DNA from: JACCTU01 sp963848525
GTDB taxonomy: Bacteria; Actinomycetota; Thermoleophilia; Gaiellales; Gaiellaceae
Assembly (NCBI GenBank): GCA_963848525.1
Contig: CAWKDZ010000002.1
Location: 124,001-188,000, forward strand
Direction of reading: 5' to 3'
Length of the DNA: 64,000 bases
This document shows positions 27,891 to 37,052 of the stretch, piece after piece. Each line of letters begins with the position of its first letter. The stretch's first letter is position 1. Both the position numbers and the translations under genes were made by a program. The notes beneath the pieces are model-generated. The model worked only from the letters and a program-made list of their open reading frames with translations. It was not told where the DNA came from and did not search any database.

Positions 27891-29498
27891 TCAGGAGCCT
27901 GCTGCCGGGGAAGGAGCCGATGCGGGCTGCTCGTACCCGCGCTCGATCGCTTCGAGCTCCTCTTCGGTGCCCTGCCGGACCGGGCCCTTGAACCAGTTCT
28001 TGGCCGAGAGCATCCACCAGCCGCCGAACACGATCCCGATCGCGGCGAACCAGAGGATCGTGTAGTTCGTCAGCTCCCAGCTGAAGTCGTCCTCCCACGG
28101 CAGGCCGGCCTTGTAGAGCGGGAAGACGAACAGGATCGTGATCAGCGCGACCCAGCCGATCGCGATCGCGTCGATCCACTTGTAGTGCTTGCCGAGCGTC
28201 CACGCGCCGGGCTCGAAGCTGTCGCCCATGCGGAAGCGCAGGATCACCGGCAGGATGAACGCGATGTAGAGGCCGATCACCGCAATCGCCGTGCCGGCCG
28301 CGTAGCCGACGAGGTAGTTCCAGATCGCCGGCACCATCAGCAGGCCGGAGAGGACGGCGATCGCCCAGACGGCGTTCCGCGGCACGCGGTTGTGCGCGAC
28401 CTTGCTCCAGAGCTGGTGACCGGGCACTGCGCGGTCGCGCGAGAACGCGAACATCATCCGCGACGCCGAGGTCACCGACGCGGTCACGCAGAAGAACTGC
28501 GCGACGACGCAGATGAAGAGCAATGCTTCGGACCAGTTCTGGCTCATCGACTCCGCCCAGATCCACGGCACGACGACGCCGATGTTCTCGAGCGCCCCCT
28601 CGGTGCTCGGGATCGCGAACGTCACCGCGAGCAGGAGGATCCAGCCGAAGATCACCGAGGCGACGACGGACATGTACATGCCGACCGCGGCCCCGCGCGA
28701 AGCGTTGTTCGTCTCCTCCGCCAGGTGCGCGGAGGCGTCGAAGCCGGTGATCGTGTACTGCGACAACAGCAGCCCGAGCCCGAACACGAACCAGAACGCG
28801 ATGTTCGAGAAGTTGTCGCCGACGGCGCCGAAGCCCGAGTTGTTCACCGTCTCGGTGAAGACGTAGCCGATCGACTGGTGCCGGTCGGGCACGACGATCA
28901 GGATCAGCACGATCAACGCGACACCGGCCATGTGCCAGTAGGCCGAGATCGTGTTCAGGAACGCGGTGAAGCTGACCCGGAACATGTTGATGATCGCGGC
29001 CGCCGCGAGGAACACGCAGTAGAGGAAGAAGATCCAGAAGTTCTCGTTCGGGTAGTCGAACCAGAAGTTGAGCAGGATCGTCCCGAACGTCGCGAGGCCG
29101 TAGCCGATCGACGCGGTGACGGCGATCTGGCCGATCAGGTTGAACCAGCCGGTCGCCCAGCCCCAGCCGGGGCTGCCGAGCTTGGACGCCCAGTAGTACA
29201 GGCCGCCGGCGGTCGGAAACGCGGACGCGATCTCCGCCATCGCCAGGGCGATGATCGTGCTCATCAATCCGACGAGCAGCCATCCCCACGTGATCGCGAC
29301 CGGGCCGCCGCGCTCGAAGGCGACCCAGTACGACGTCAGGCAGCCCGCGAGGATCGAGATGATCGTGAACGAGATCGCGAAGTTCTGGAACCCGCCCATC
29401 GCGCGGAACAGCTGCTGCGCGTACCCGAGGCGGTGGAGAAGCTTCTCGTCGTCCTGGTAGACGCTGCGGTCGCCGCTACCGCTTGGCGCGCTACTCAT
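27891..29498 (-). CDS. APC-superfamily amino acid/amine permease
   Basis: The 535-residue protein has 12 hydrophobic segments and the APC hallmark MGGFQNFAISFTIISILAGCLTSYW, then EIASAFPTAGGLYYWASKLG and TGWFNLIGQIAVTASIGYG, with TITGFDASAHLAEETNNASRGA in the middle. These match GABA/choline/amine permeases of the amino acid-polyamine-organocation group. ATG 29498 follows AGAAGGAGG. It lies 76 bases downstream of the FAD/GcvT oxidoreductase gene in the same direction and probably imports that pathway's substrate. Confidence 0.93.
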   Translation of the reverse strand: MSSAPSGSGDRSVYQDDEKLLHRLGYAQQLFRAMGGFQNFAISFTIISILAGCLTSYWVAFERGGPVAITWGWLLVGLMSTIIALAMAEIASAFPTAGGLYYWASKLGSPGWGWATGWFNLIGQIAVTASIGYGLATFGTILLNFWFDYPNENFWIFFLYCVFLAAAAIINMFRVSFTAFLNTISAYWHMAGVALIVLILIVVPDRHQSIGYVFTETVNNSGFGAVGDNFSNIAFWFVFGLGLLLSQYTITGFDASAHLAEETNNASRGAAVGMYMSVVASVIFGWILLLAVTFAIPSTEGALENIGVVVPWIWAESMSQNWSEALLFICVVAQFFCVTASVTSASRMMFAFSRDRAVPGHQLWSKVAHNRVPRNAVWAIAVLSGLLMVPAIWNYLVGYAAGTAIAVIGLYIAFILPVILRFRMGDSFEPGAWTLGKHYKWIDAIAIGWVALITILFVFPLYKAGLPWEDDFSWELTNYTILWFAAIGIVFGGWWMLSAKNWFKGPVRQGTEEELEAIERGYEQPASAPSPAAGS

Positions 29499-29574
29499 CC
29501 AGCCTCCTTCTCAGATGGGTCGTGACGCGCTATTTCGCCGCCTTTTTCGCGGCCGTGTCAATGGGCCCTGCTGA

Positions 29575-31987
29575 CTAGGCGCGGATGCGCGAACCGGACG
29601 GGTCGTACAACGGCTCCGCCGCGACCTCGCCCGCGACCCACTCGCCGAAGATCTCCACGTCGACCGGTCGGCCGGGCTCCGCTGCCTCGGCCGGGACGTA
29701 CGCGTAGGCGATCGAGCGCTCGACCGTGTAGCCGTAGCCGCCGCTGGTGACGCGGCCGACCAGCCGCCCGTCGACCCGCACAGGCTCTGAGCCGAGCGCG
29801 ACCGCGCGCGGGTCGGCGAGCACGAGGCAGACGAGCTTGCGCGCCGGCGTCGCGTCGAGCAGCGCCTCGCGGCCCGCGAACTCACCCTTGTCGAGCTTGA
29901 CCGCGAAGTCGAGCCCGGCCTCGAAGGGGTTCTCGTCCGGCGTGATGTCGGCGCCCCAGACCCGGTAGCCCTTCTCGAGCCGGCACGAGTCGATCGCCTT
30001 GTAGCCGCCGGCGACGAGGCCGTGCTCCCGGCCCGCCTCCCACAGGGTGTCCCAGAGGCGCAGGCCGAACTCCATCGGGCAGTAGAGCTCCCAGCCGAGC
30101 TCGCCGACGTACGTGACGCGGAGCGCGAGGCACGGCACCGGCCCGACGTCGAGCTCCTGCGCGCGCATGTAGCGGAACGCCTCGTTCGAGAGGTCGGCCG
30201 TCGTCAGGGGCTGGAGCACGTCCCGCGCCTGCGGGCCCCAGAGGCCCAGGCAGGCGTAGCGTGAGGTCACGTCCTCGACGACGACGGAGCCGTCGTCGGG
30301 CGCGTGCTGGCGGATCCACGAGAGGTCGTGCTGGCCGAAGGCCGTGCCGGTGACGATCCGAAAGCGGTCGTCCGCGAGGCGCGTGACCGTGAAGTCGCAC
30401 TCGATCCCGCCGCGGGCGTTCAGCATCGAGGTGTAGGTGATCGCGCCGACGTCGCGCGCGACCTTGTTCGCGCAGAGGCGCTCGAGGAACGACGCCGCGC
30501 CCTCGCCGCCGACGTCGATCTTGGCGAAGCTCGTCTCGTCGAAGAGCGCCGCCGCCTCGCGGGTGGCGCGGTGCTCGGCGCCGATCGCGGGCGACCAGAG
30601 CCGGCCCGCCCAGCCGCGCGGCCGCAGCGACTCGTCGCCGGCGGCGGCGTTCGGCTCGAACCAGTTCGGCCGTTCCCAGCCCGACTTCTCGCCGAAGGCG
30701 GCGCCCAGCTCCTGGAGCCGCGCGTACGTCGGCGAGGTGCGCAGCGGACGTCCGGCCTCGCGCTCGTGCCCGGGGTAGCGCACGTCGTAGTACGTCGAGT
30801 AGACCTCGACCGTGCGTGCGAGCGTGTACGCGCGGCTGCGGTACGCGGTCCCGAACCGGCGCGAGTCCATCTCCCAGACGTCGAGGCTCGGGACGCCCTC
30901 GAGGATCCATTCGGCCACGAGGCGTCCCATGCCGCCGGCGCCCGCGAGCCCGTGTGCGCAGAAGCCGGCCGCCACCCAGAAGCCGCGGACGTCCGTCGGG
31001 CCGAGGATGAACTCGTTGTCCGGCGTGAACGCCTCGGGGCCGTTGATCAGGCGGACGACCTCCTGGTCGGCGAGCGAGGGCACGCGCGTGATCGCGTTTT
31101 CGAGCAGCGGCTCGAAGCGCGGCCAGTCCTCTGCGAGCAGCCGGCCGTTGAAGTCGGCGGGGATGCCGTCGAGCGACCACGGCGCCGGGTCGCGCTCGTA
31201 GCCGCCGACGACGAGGCCGCCGGACTCGGGGCGGAAGTAGACGAGCAGCGAGGGGTCGCGCATCGTCGGCATCTCGAGCGGAAGGCCGGACGGCTTCGTC
31301 ACGACGTACTCGTGCGCCATCGGGACGATCGGGACGTTGACGCCTGCGAGGGCGCCCAGCTCCTTCGCGAACATGCCGCCCGCGTTGACGACGATCTCGG
31401 TCTCGACGTCGCCCTCGTCGGTCTCGACGCCCGCGACGCGACCCCGGTCGACGCGGATTCCGGTCACGCGCGTGCCGGTGTTCAGCTCCGCGCCGCCGCG
31501 GCGCGCGCCCTCGGCGAGCGCGAAGGTCAGCTGGCTCGGGTCGACGTAGCCGTCGGTGGGGAGGAGCGCCGCACCGAGCACGCCCTCGGTCGACATCGGC
31601 GGGAAGAGGCTGCTGGGCCTCGTCCGCCGAGATCAGCTCGAGTGGGAGGCCGAACGTCTTCGCCCACCCGGCCTGGCGGGCGAGCTCCTCCATCCGCTCC
31701 TGCGAGGAGGCGAGGCGCAGCGAGCCGACCTCGCGCCAGCCGGTCTCCAGCTCGACCTCGGCCTCGAGCGAGCGGTAGAGCTCGACCGAGCTCATCATCA
31801 TCTTCGTCAGGCTCAGCGAGCCGCGCAGCTGACCGACGAGGCCCGCCGAGTGGAACGTCGACCCGCTCGTCAGGTCGGCGCGCTCGAGCAGGACGACGTC
31901 GCGCTCGCCGAGCTTCGTCAACCAGTAGGCGACCGAGCAGCCGCCGACGCCGCCGCCGATCACGACAACGCGCGCGCGGTCCTTCAC
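29575..31987 (-). CDS. FAD-dependent oxidoreductase with GcvT domain (dimethylglycine/sarcosine dehydrogenase type), one frameshift
   Basis: Corrected for one extra base the protein has 803 residues. The FAD domain starts VVVIGGGVGGCSVAYWLTKLG and includes SGSTFHSAGLVGQLRGS, whose His is where related enzymes bind FAD covalently. A DAO domain runs to about residue 370. The C-terminal half is GcvT-like (aminomethyltransferase) with GIECDFTVTRLADDRF, YVGELGWELY and the final beta-barrel. Enzymes of this layout oxidise N-methyl groups and pass the carbon to tetrahydrofolate. The frame breaks near 31610-31616 between ISADEAQ and LFPPMSTEGVLGA. GTG 31987 overlaps the stop of the kinase gene (GTGA), so the genes are coupled. 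Confidence 0.88.
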
Positions 31988-32859
31988 GCGAGCGCCGCCC
32001 GGAAGCCGGGGTCCTCGGCCGTGCGCTCGAGCCGCTCGAAGTGCGTCGCCGCGTAGGAGGCGAAGTCGAACTCGAGCTCCGAGAGCCCCTGCTGGACGAC
32101 ACCCCACATCGCCTCGCGGAAGTCGGACATGAAGCGCATCAGCGTCAAGGCGCGCCGGTGTTCGTCGTCGACGTCGCCGAAGTACGCGCGCAGGAGCGCT
32201 GCGCTCTCGGCCTCGGAGAGCTCGTGGTTGACGGAGAAGTTCGCGAGGTCGAAGAAACGGTCACCCATGCCCGCGTACTCCCAGTCGACGATCCAGATGC
32301 GCTCGCCCGAACGGATGAAGTTCGCGTTCAGCAGGTCGTTGTGGCAGGGGCTGAGCGGCTGGTCGCCGCGCACGCGCTCGATCCGGTCGGCGACCGCCTT
32401 CGCCTCCGCGAACTCGGGCGGTGCCTCGATTCCGTGCGCCAGCGCCGTGGCGCGATACGCGTCGACGATGCGGAACGCGTCGAAGCGCCCGGCGATCGGC
32501 GCGCCGTCGTGGAAGCGCCGCAGCGAGCGCGCGATCCCGCCGAGCGTGTCCGAGTCGTGGACCTCCTCCTGCTCGACCGGGCTCCCCTCGACGAAGCGCG
32601 TGACGAGGTAGCCCTCCGGCTCGAGGAACGCGACGACCTCGGGCGCGAGCCCGCAGGCCGCCGCCGCGCGCGTGGCCTCGTGCTCGATGTGCCGGTCGAT
32701 CCCGAGCAGCTCGGTGTCCTTGCCGCCGATCCGCACGACGAACGCCTCGCCGTCCGAAGTCGTGACCTTGAAGTTCCGATTCGTGATCCCGCCCACGAGC
32801 GGCTCGAGCGAACGCACGCCTTCGGGCCAGATCCGCTCGACGATTTGCTCGGGCTGCAT
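31984..32859 (-). CDS. Choline/ethanolamine kinase-like phosphotransferase
   Basis: The 291-residue protein has the APH/choline-kinase fold. GGITNRNFKVTTSDGEAFVVRIGG is the nucleotide loop with the catalytic Lys/Arg region. The Brenner motif is LSPCHNDLLNANF (catalytic Asp, then Asn), and IVDWEYAGMGDRFFDLANF is the metal-binding DFG-like motif. Such enzymes phosphorylate choline, ethanolamine or related amino alcohols. ATG 32859 lies nine bases after TAGGAT (32874-32869). It heads the minus-strand operon and faces the glutamine-synthetase-like gene only 28 bases away. Confidence 0.85.
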   Translation of the reverse strand: MQPEQIVERIWPEGVRSLEPLVGGITNRNFKVTTSDGEAFVVRIGGKDTELLGIDRHIEHEATRAAAACGLAPEVVAFLEPEGYLVTRFVEGSPVEQEEVHDSDTLGGIARSLRRFHDGAPIAGRFDAFRIVDAYRATALAHGIEAPPEFAEAKAVADRIERVRGDQPLSPCHNDLLNANFIRSGERIWIVDWEYAGMGDRFFDLANFSVNHELSEAESAALLRAYFGDVDDEHRRALTLMRFMSDFREAMWGVVQQGLSELEFDFASYAATHFERLERTAEDPGFRAALA

Positions 32860-32887
32860 CGGGCCGCGATCCTAGTAGGCTCGCCGC
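32860..32887. promoter_or_regulatory. 28-bp divergent promoter region of the amine locus
   Basis: The two divergent start codons are separated by only 28 bases. TAGGAT (minus strand, 32874-32869) lies nine bases before ATG 32859, and TAGGCT (plus strand, 32876-32881) lies six bases before GTG 32888. The -35 regions must therefore lie inside the opposite coding sequences, and the two promoters physically exclude each other. Confidence 0.55.
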
Positions 32888-34216
32888 GTGATCACGCTCG
32901 ACGAACTGCGGGCGGACGTCGACGAGGGCGCGATCGACACCGTCGTCGTCGCGTTCACCGACATGCAGGGTCGCCTGCTGGGGAAGCGCATGCACGCCGA
33001 GTTCTTCCTCGAGGAGTCGGTCGAGCACGGGATCGAGGGCTGCAACTACCTGCTCGCGCTGGAGATGGAGATGGATCCGGTCCCCGGCTACGAGATCGCG
33101 AGCTGGGAGCGCGGCTACGGCGACTTCCGGATGGTCCCCGACCTCGCGACGCTGCGCAGGATCCCGTGGCTGGAGGGCACCGCGCTCGTGCTGGCCGACG
33201 TGGCCTGGCACGACGGCTCGCCGGTTCGTCCCTCGCCGCGGCAGGTGCTGAAGGCCCAGGTCGAGCGGGCGGAGTCGCTCGGGTACCGGCCGATGTTCGG
33301 CTCCGAGCTCGAGTTCTACTTGCTCAAGGACAGCTACGAGCAGGCGTACGCGAAGCACTACCGCGACCTGACGCCCTCCGTCCCGTACATCCTCGACTAC
33401 CACGTGCTCGCGACGACGTACGACGAGCCGTTCATCCGCCAGCTGCGCAACGGCATGCACGCGGCCGGGATCAGGGTCGAGAACTCGAAGGGCGAGGCGT
33501 GGCCCGGGCAGCAGGAGATCAACTTCCGCTTCGCCGACGCGGTCACGATGGCCGACAACCACGTGATCTACAAGAACGGTGCGAAGGAGCTCGCGCACCT
33601 GAACGGGATGTCGATCACGTTCATGGCGAAGCCCGACCACACGTGGATCGGCAACTCCTGCCACATCCACGGGTCGCTCTGGCGGGGCGACGAGGCCGCC
33701 TTCACCGACGAGGCGGTCTTCGGCGGCTGGCTTGCGGGCTGGATCGAGCACACGAAGGAGCTGGCCGTCTTCCTCGCGCCGAACGTGAACTCGTACAAGC
33801 GCTACGCGGCCGGCTCGTGGGCGCCGACGACGCTCGCGTGGGGTGAGGACAACCGCACGTGCGGGTTCCGGATCGTCGGGCACGGGCGCGCGCGCCGCGT
33901 CGAGACGCGCATCCCGGGCGGGGACGTGAACCCGTACCTCGCGTTCGCCGCGCTGATCGCGGCCGGGCTCGACGGCGTCGAGCGCGGGCTCGAGCCGCCG
34001 CCGGCGCTCGAGGGGAACGCGTACGAGTCCGACGCCGAGCGCTTCCCGCACACGCTGCGCGAGGCGACCGCGGCGCTCGAGCAGGGGACGTTCGCGCGCG
34101 GCGCGCTCGGCGACGACGTCGTCGACCACTACCTCAACTACGCGCGGACGGAGCAGCGTCTCTTCGACGAGGTCGTGACCTGCTACGAGCGCGAGCGCCT
34201 GTTCGAGCGTGGCTAG
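32888..34216 (+). CDS. Glutamine-synthetase-like gamma-glutamyl amine ligase
   Basis: The 442-residue protein has all main glutamine synthetase blocks: FGSELEFYLL, then WPGQQEINFRFADAVTMADN, GNSCHIHGSLWR, NSYKRYAAGSWAPTTLAWGEDNR and RVETRIPGGDVNPYLAFAALIAAGLDG. The tyrosine adenylylation loop of nitrogen-controlled GlnA is not evident. The neighbours (C26 hydrolase, aldehyde dehydrogenase, SDR, APC permease, FAD oxidoreductase) are those of Puu-type or ethanolamine gamma-glutamylation pathways. The likely reaction is ATP-dependent ligation of glutamate to an amine. GTG 32888 has TAGGCT six bases upstream. Confidence 0.87.
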   Translation: MITLDELRADVDEGAIDTVVVAFTDMQGRLLGKRMHAEFFLEESVEHGIEGCNYLLALEMEMDPVPGYEIASWERGYGDFRMVPDLATLRRIPWLEGTALVLADVAWHDGSPVRPSPRQVLKAQVERAESLGYRPMFGSELEFYLLKDSYEQAYAKHYRDLTPSVPYILDYHVLATTYDEPFIRQLRNGMHAAGIRVENSKGEAWPGQQEINFRFADAVTMADNHVIYKNGAKELAHLNGMSITFMAKPDHTWIGNSCHIHGSLWRGDEAAFTDEAVFGGWLAGWIEHTKELAVFLAPNVNSYKRYAAGSWAPTTLAWGEDNRTCGFRIVGHGRARRVETRIPGGDVNPYLAFAALIAAGLDGVERGLEPPPALEGNAYESDAERFPHTLREATAALEQGTFARGALGDDVVDHYLNYARTEQRLFDEVVTCYERERLFERG

Positions 34217-34933
34217 GCCCCTGATCGGCATCACGACCTACGTCGAGCCCGCGCGTGGGGGGCGTGGGAGCTTCCGTCGGCGTTGATCCCGTACATGTAC
34301 GTGGAGGCGATCGAGCGTTCCGGCGGGCGCGCGCTGCTCGTCCCGCCGAGCACGGAGGCGCTCGACGAGACGCTCGACGCGCTCGACGGGCTGCTCTTCT
34401 CGGGCGGGAGCGACCTCGACCCTGGCACGTACGACCAGGACCCGCATCCGGAGACGAAGGGCACTCGGGTCGAGCGCGACCGCGGCGAGCTCGCGCTGCT
34501 CGAGACGGCCCTGGAACGCGACATGCCGGTGCTCGCGGTCTGCCGCGGCTCGCAGGTGCTGAACGTCGCGCGCGGCGGCGACCTCGTCCAGCACCTCCCC
34601 GACGTGATCGGTGACGAGCGGCACAAGCACACGCCCGGTGTGTTCTCCGACCACGACGTCCGCGTCGAGCGGGAGTCGCGCCTGGGCGACCTGGTCGGCG
34701 AGCGCGCGCCGGTCAAGTCCCACCATCACCAGGGGTACGGGCGGATCGGCGAGGGCCTGCGCGAGGTGGCGTGGGCGGACGACGGCACCGTCGAGGCGCT
34801 CGAGGACCCGGCCAAGCGCTTCGCGGTCGGCGTCCTCTGGCATCCCGAAGCCGGCGAGGACGCAGCGCTGTTCGACGGGCTCGTCGAGCAGGCGCGTGCC
34901 TATCGCGAGCAGAAGGCGGCGACGCGAACGTGA
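34209..34933 (+). CDS. C26-family gamma-glutamyl hydrolase (PuuD-like), one frameshift
   Basis: Corrected for one missing base the protein has 241 residues. It has RPLIGITTYVEPAR, then WELPSALIPYMYVEAIERSGG and LDGLLFSGGSDLDPGTY. The nucleophile is in MPVLAVCRGSQVLNVARGG, and the catalytic His/Glu are in FAVGVLWHPEAGED. PuuD-type enzymes hydrolyse gamma-glutamyl amides to glutamate and the free amino acid. The frame breaks near 34254-34256, where GCGCG(C)TGGGG is expected, so the intact piece begins only at 34283. GTG 34209 overlaps the end of the ligase gene and its stop overlaps the dehydrogenase start. Confidence 0.87.
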
Positions 34934-36276
34934 CGCTGACGGTGCTGAACCCCGCGACCGAGGAGCCGATCGCGGAGCTCGAGCAGGCCGGCGTCGAGGA
35001 AGCGGAAGCGGCGGTCGCGCGGGCGAAGGCGGCGTACCCGGACTGGCGCGCGGTCGCGCCGACCGACCGCGCGCGTCTGCTGCGGCGCCTGGCGACGCTC
35101 GTCGAGGAGCACGGCGAGGAGCTCGCGCAGATCGAGTCCCGGAACGTCGGCAAGCCGATCACCGGCGCCCGCGGCGAGGTCGAGATGGTCGCGAACGTCT
35201 TCCACTTCTACGCCGGGGCCGTCGACAAGCACTACGGCGAGACGATCCCCGTCGCGGGCGGCGTCGACCTGACCTTCCGCGAGCCGCTCGGCGTCGTGGG
35301 GCTGATCGTGCCGTGGAACTTCCCGCTCAACATCGCGTCGTGGAAGCTCGGACCCGCGCTCGCGTGCGGGAACACCGTCGTGCTGAAGCCGGCCGAGCTG
35401 ACGCCGCTCTCCGCGCTTCGGCTCGCGGAGCTCGCGCTGGAGGCCGGGATCCCCGAAGGCGTCGTCAACGTGCTGGTCGGCAAGGGGTCGGTCGTCGGAG
35501 CTCGGCTCGTCGAGCATCCGGACGTCGCGAAGATCGGCTTCACGGGCTCGACCGAGGTCGGCCGCGAGGTCATGCGCGGCGCGGCGGCCACGATCAAGCG
35601 CGTCACGCTCGAGCTCGGCGGCAAGTCCGCGAACGTCGTCTTCGAAGACGCGGACCTCGAGGCGGCTGCGGCGTCGGCGCCGTACGCGGTCTTCGACAAC
35701 GCGGGACAGGACTGCTGCGCGCGCTCGCGGATCTTGATCCAAAAGAGTGTCTACGACACTTTTCTGGAGTTGGTGGTGCAGTCGACAGAGCGCGTGCGCG
35801 TCGGCGACCCACAGGACGAGCGGACGGAGATGGGGCCGCTGATCTCCGCCGCGCACCGCGAGACGGTCGCGTCCTTCGTCGACGGCGACGTGCTCTTCCG
35901 CGGCGATGCGCCGGGCGGGCCGGGCTTCTGGTACCCGGCGACGCTGGTGGAGGCGACCAACGACGACCGGATCGCGCGCGAGGAGGTCTTCGGGCCGGTC
36001 GCCGCGCTGATCCCGTTCGACGACGAGGCGGAGGCGATCCGGCTCGCGAACGACACGCCGTACGGGCTGTCCGGCTCGATCTGGACGCGCGACGGGGCGC
36101 GCGCGCTGCGGGTCGCCCGCGCCCTCGAGACCGGCGTGCTCTCGGTCAACTCGAACTCGTCCGTGCGCCACTCGACGCCGTTCGGAGGCTTCAAGCAGTC
36201 GGGGTTCGGGCGCGAGCTCGGGATGCACGCGCTCGACGGCTACTCGGAGGTCAAGAACGTGTTCCTCGCGACGTGA
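34930..36276 (+). CDS. Aldehyde dehydrogenase (NAD-dependent)
   Basis: The 448-residue protein has the ALDH layout: LTVLNPATEEPIAELEQAG, the cofactor motif FREPLGVVGLIVPWNFPLNI, then FTGSTEVGREVM, the catalytic Glu in LELGGKSANVVF and the catalytic Cys in AGQDCCARSR. The oligomerisation end is HALDGYSEVKNVFLAT. It should oxidise an amino- or gamma-glutamyl-aldehyde in this locus. GTG 34930 overlaps the hydrolase stop, and its own stop overlaps the SDR start (TGATG). Codons 35740-35790 are unlike the rest of the gene. Confidence 0.92.
   Translation: MTLTVLNPATEEPIAELEQAGVEEAEAAVARAKAAYPDWRAVAPTDRARLLRRLATLVEEHGEELAQIESRNVGKPITGARGEVEMVANVFHFYAGAVDKHYGETIPVAGGVDLTFREPLGVVGLIVPWNFPLNIASWKLGPALACGNTVVLKPAELTPLSALRLAELALEAGIPEGVVNVLVGKGSVVGARLVEHPDVAKIGFTGSTEVGREVMRGAAATIKRVTLELGGKSANVVFEDADLEAAAASAPYAVFDNAGQDCCARSRILIQKSVYDTFLELVVQSTERVRVGDPQDERTEMGPLISAAHRETVASFVDGDVLFRGDAPGGPGFWYPATLVEATNDDRIAREEVFGPVAALIPFDDEAEAIRLANDTPYGLSGSIWTRDGARALRVARALETGVLSVNSNSSVRHSTPFGGFKQSGFGRELGMHALDGYSEVKNVFLAT
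35743..35763 (+). other. Terminator-like hairpin inside the aldehyde dehydrogenase gene
   Basis: AAGAGTGTC (35743-35751) pairs with GACACTTTT (35755-35763) around a TAC loop, with one G-T pair, flanked by AAAA and ending in TTTT. The protein sequence here (SRILIQKSVYDTFLEL) is normal for the family, yet the codons (CAA, AGT, ACT, TTT, TTG, ACA) are rare elsewhere in this window. Confidence 0.4.
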
Positions 36277-37049
36277 TGGGACGGCTCGACGGCAAGGTCG
36301 CGGTGATCACCGGCGCCGGCGGCGGGATGGGCCGCGAGGCAGCGGTGCTCTTCACGCAGGAAGGCGCGCGCGTCTGCGCGGCGGACGTCCAGCTCGGAGC
36401 CGCGGAGGAGACGGTCGCGCTGTGCGCGGACGAATCGGCGTTCGCGTTCGAGGTCGACGTCGCGAACGAGGAGCAGGTCGCCGCGATGATGCGCGCGACC
36501 GCGGAGCGCTTCGGCGGAATCGACGTCCTCTACAACAACGCGGGGATCTCGCCCGACGACGACGCGTCGGTGCTCGACACGTCGGTCGAGGCGTGGGACC
36601 GGGTGCAGGCGGTGAACACGAAGGGCGTCTTCCTCTGCTGCAAGCACGGCATCCCGTACTTGCGCGAGCGGGGCGGGGGGTCGGTGATCAACGTCGCGTC
36701 GTTCGTCGCGATCCTCGGCGCGTCGACGTCGCAGATCTCCTACACGGCGTCGAAGGGCGCGGTGCTGGCTCTGAGCCGCGAGCTCGCGGTGCAGTTCGCC
36801 CGCGAAAACGTCCGCGTGAACGCGCTCTGCCCGGGGCCGGTCGAGACGCCGCTGCTCTTGAACATCTTCGGGAGCGATCCGGCCGCGCTCGAGCGCCGCC
36901 GCGTGCACTGGCCGACGGGCCGCCTCGCCAAGCCGCGCGAGGTCGTCAACGGCGCGCTCTTCCTCGCGAGTGACGAGTCGTCCTACGTGAACGGCGCGAC
37001 GTTCCTCGTCGACGGCGGCCTGACGGCCGCCTACGTCACGCCCGAGTAG
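36276..37049 (+). CDS. Short-chain dehydrogenase/reductase
   Basis: The 257-residue protein is a classical SDR: KVAVITGAGGGMGREAAV (TGxxxGxG), then NNAGISPDDD (NNAG). The catalytic Ser is in VINVASFVAILGASTSQ, YTASKGAVL gives YxxxK, and PGPVETPL and YVNGATFLVDGGLTA form the C-terminus. The adenine-binding CAADV suggests NAD preference. ATG 36276 overlaps the aldehyde dehydrogenase stop. In this operon it could oxidise an alcohol to the aldehyde that the preceding enzyme uses. Confidence 0.92.
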   Translation: MGRLDGKVAVITGAGGGMGREAAVLFTQEGARVCAADVQLGAAEETVALCADESAFAFEVDVANEEQVAAMMRATAERFGGIDVLYNNAGISPDDDASVLDTSVEAWDRVQAVNTKGVFLCCKHGIPYLRERGGGSVINVASFVAILGASTSQISYTASKGAVLALSRELAVQFARENVRVNALCPGPVETPLLLNIFGSDPAALERRRVHWPTGRLAKPREVVNGALFLASDESSYVNGATFLVDGGLTAAYVTPE

Positions 37050-37052
37050 CCG

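Noticed and set aside
30304..33846. Very long open frame on the plus strand through the FAD and kinase genes
   Set aside because: It runs antisense to conserved genes, has low-complexity Arg/Ala/Gly-rich content, and reflects high GC at third codon positions.
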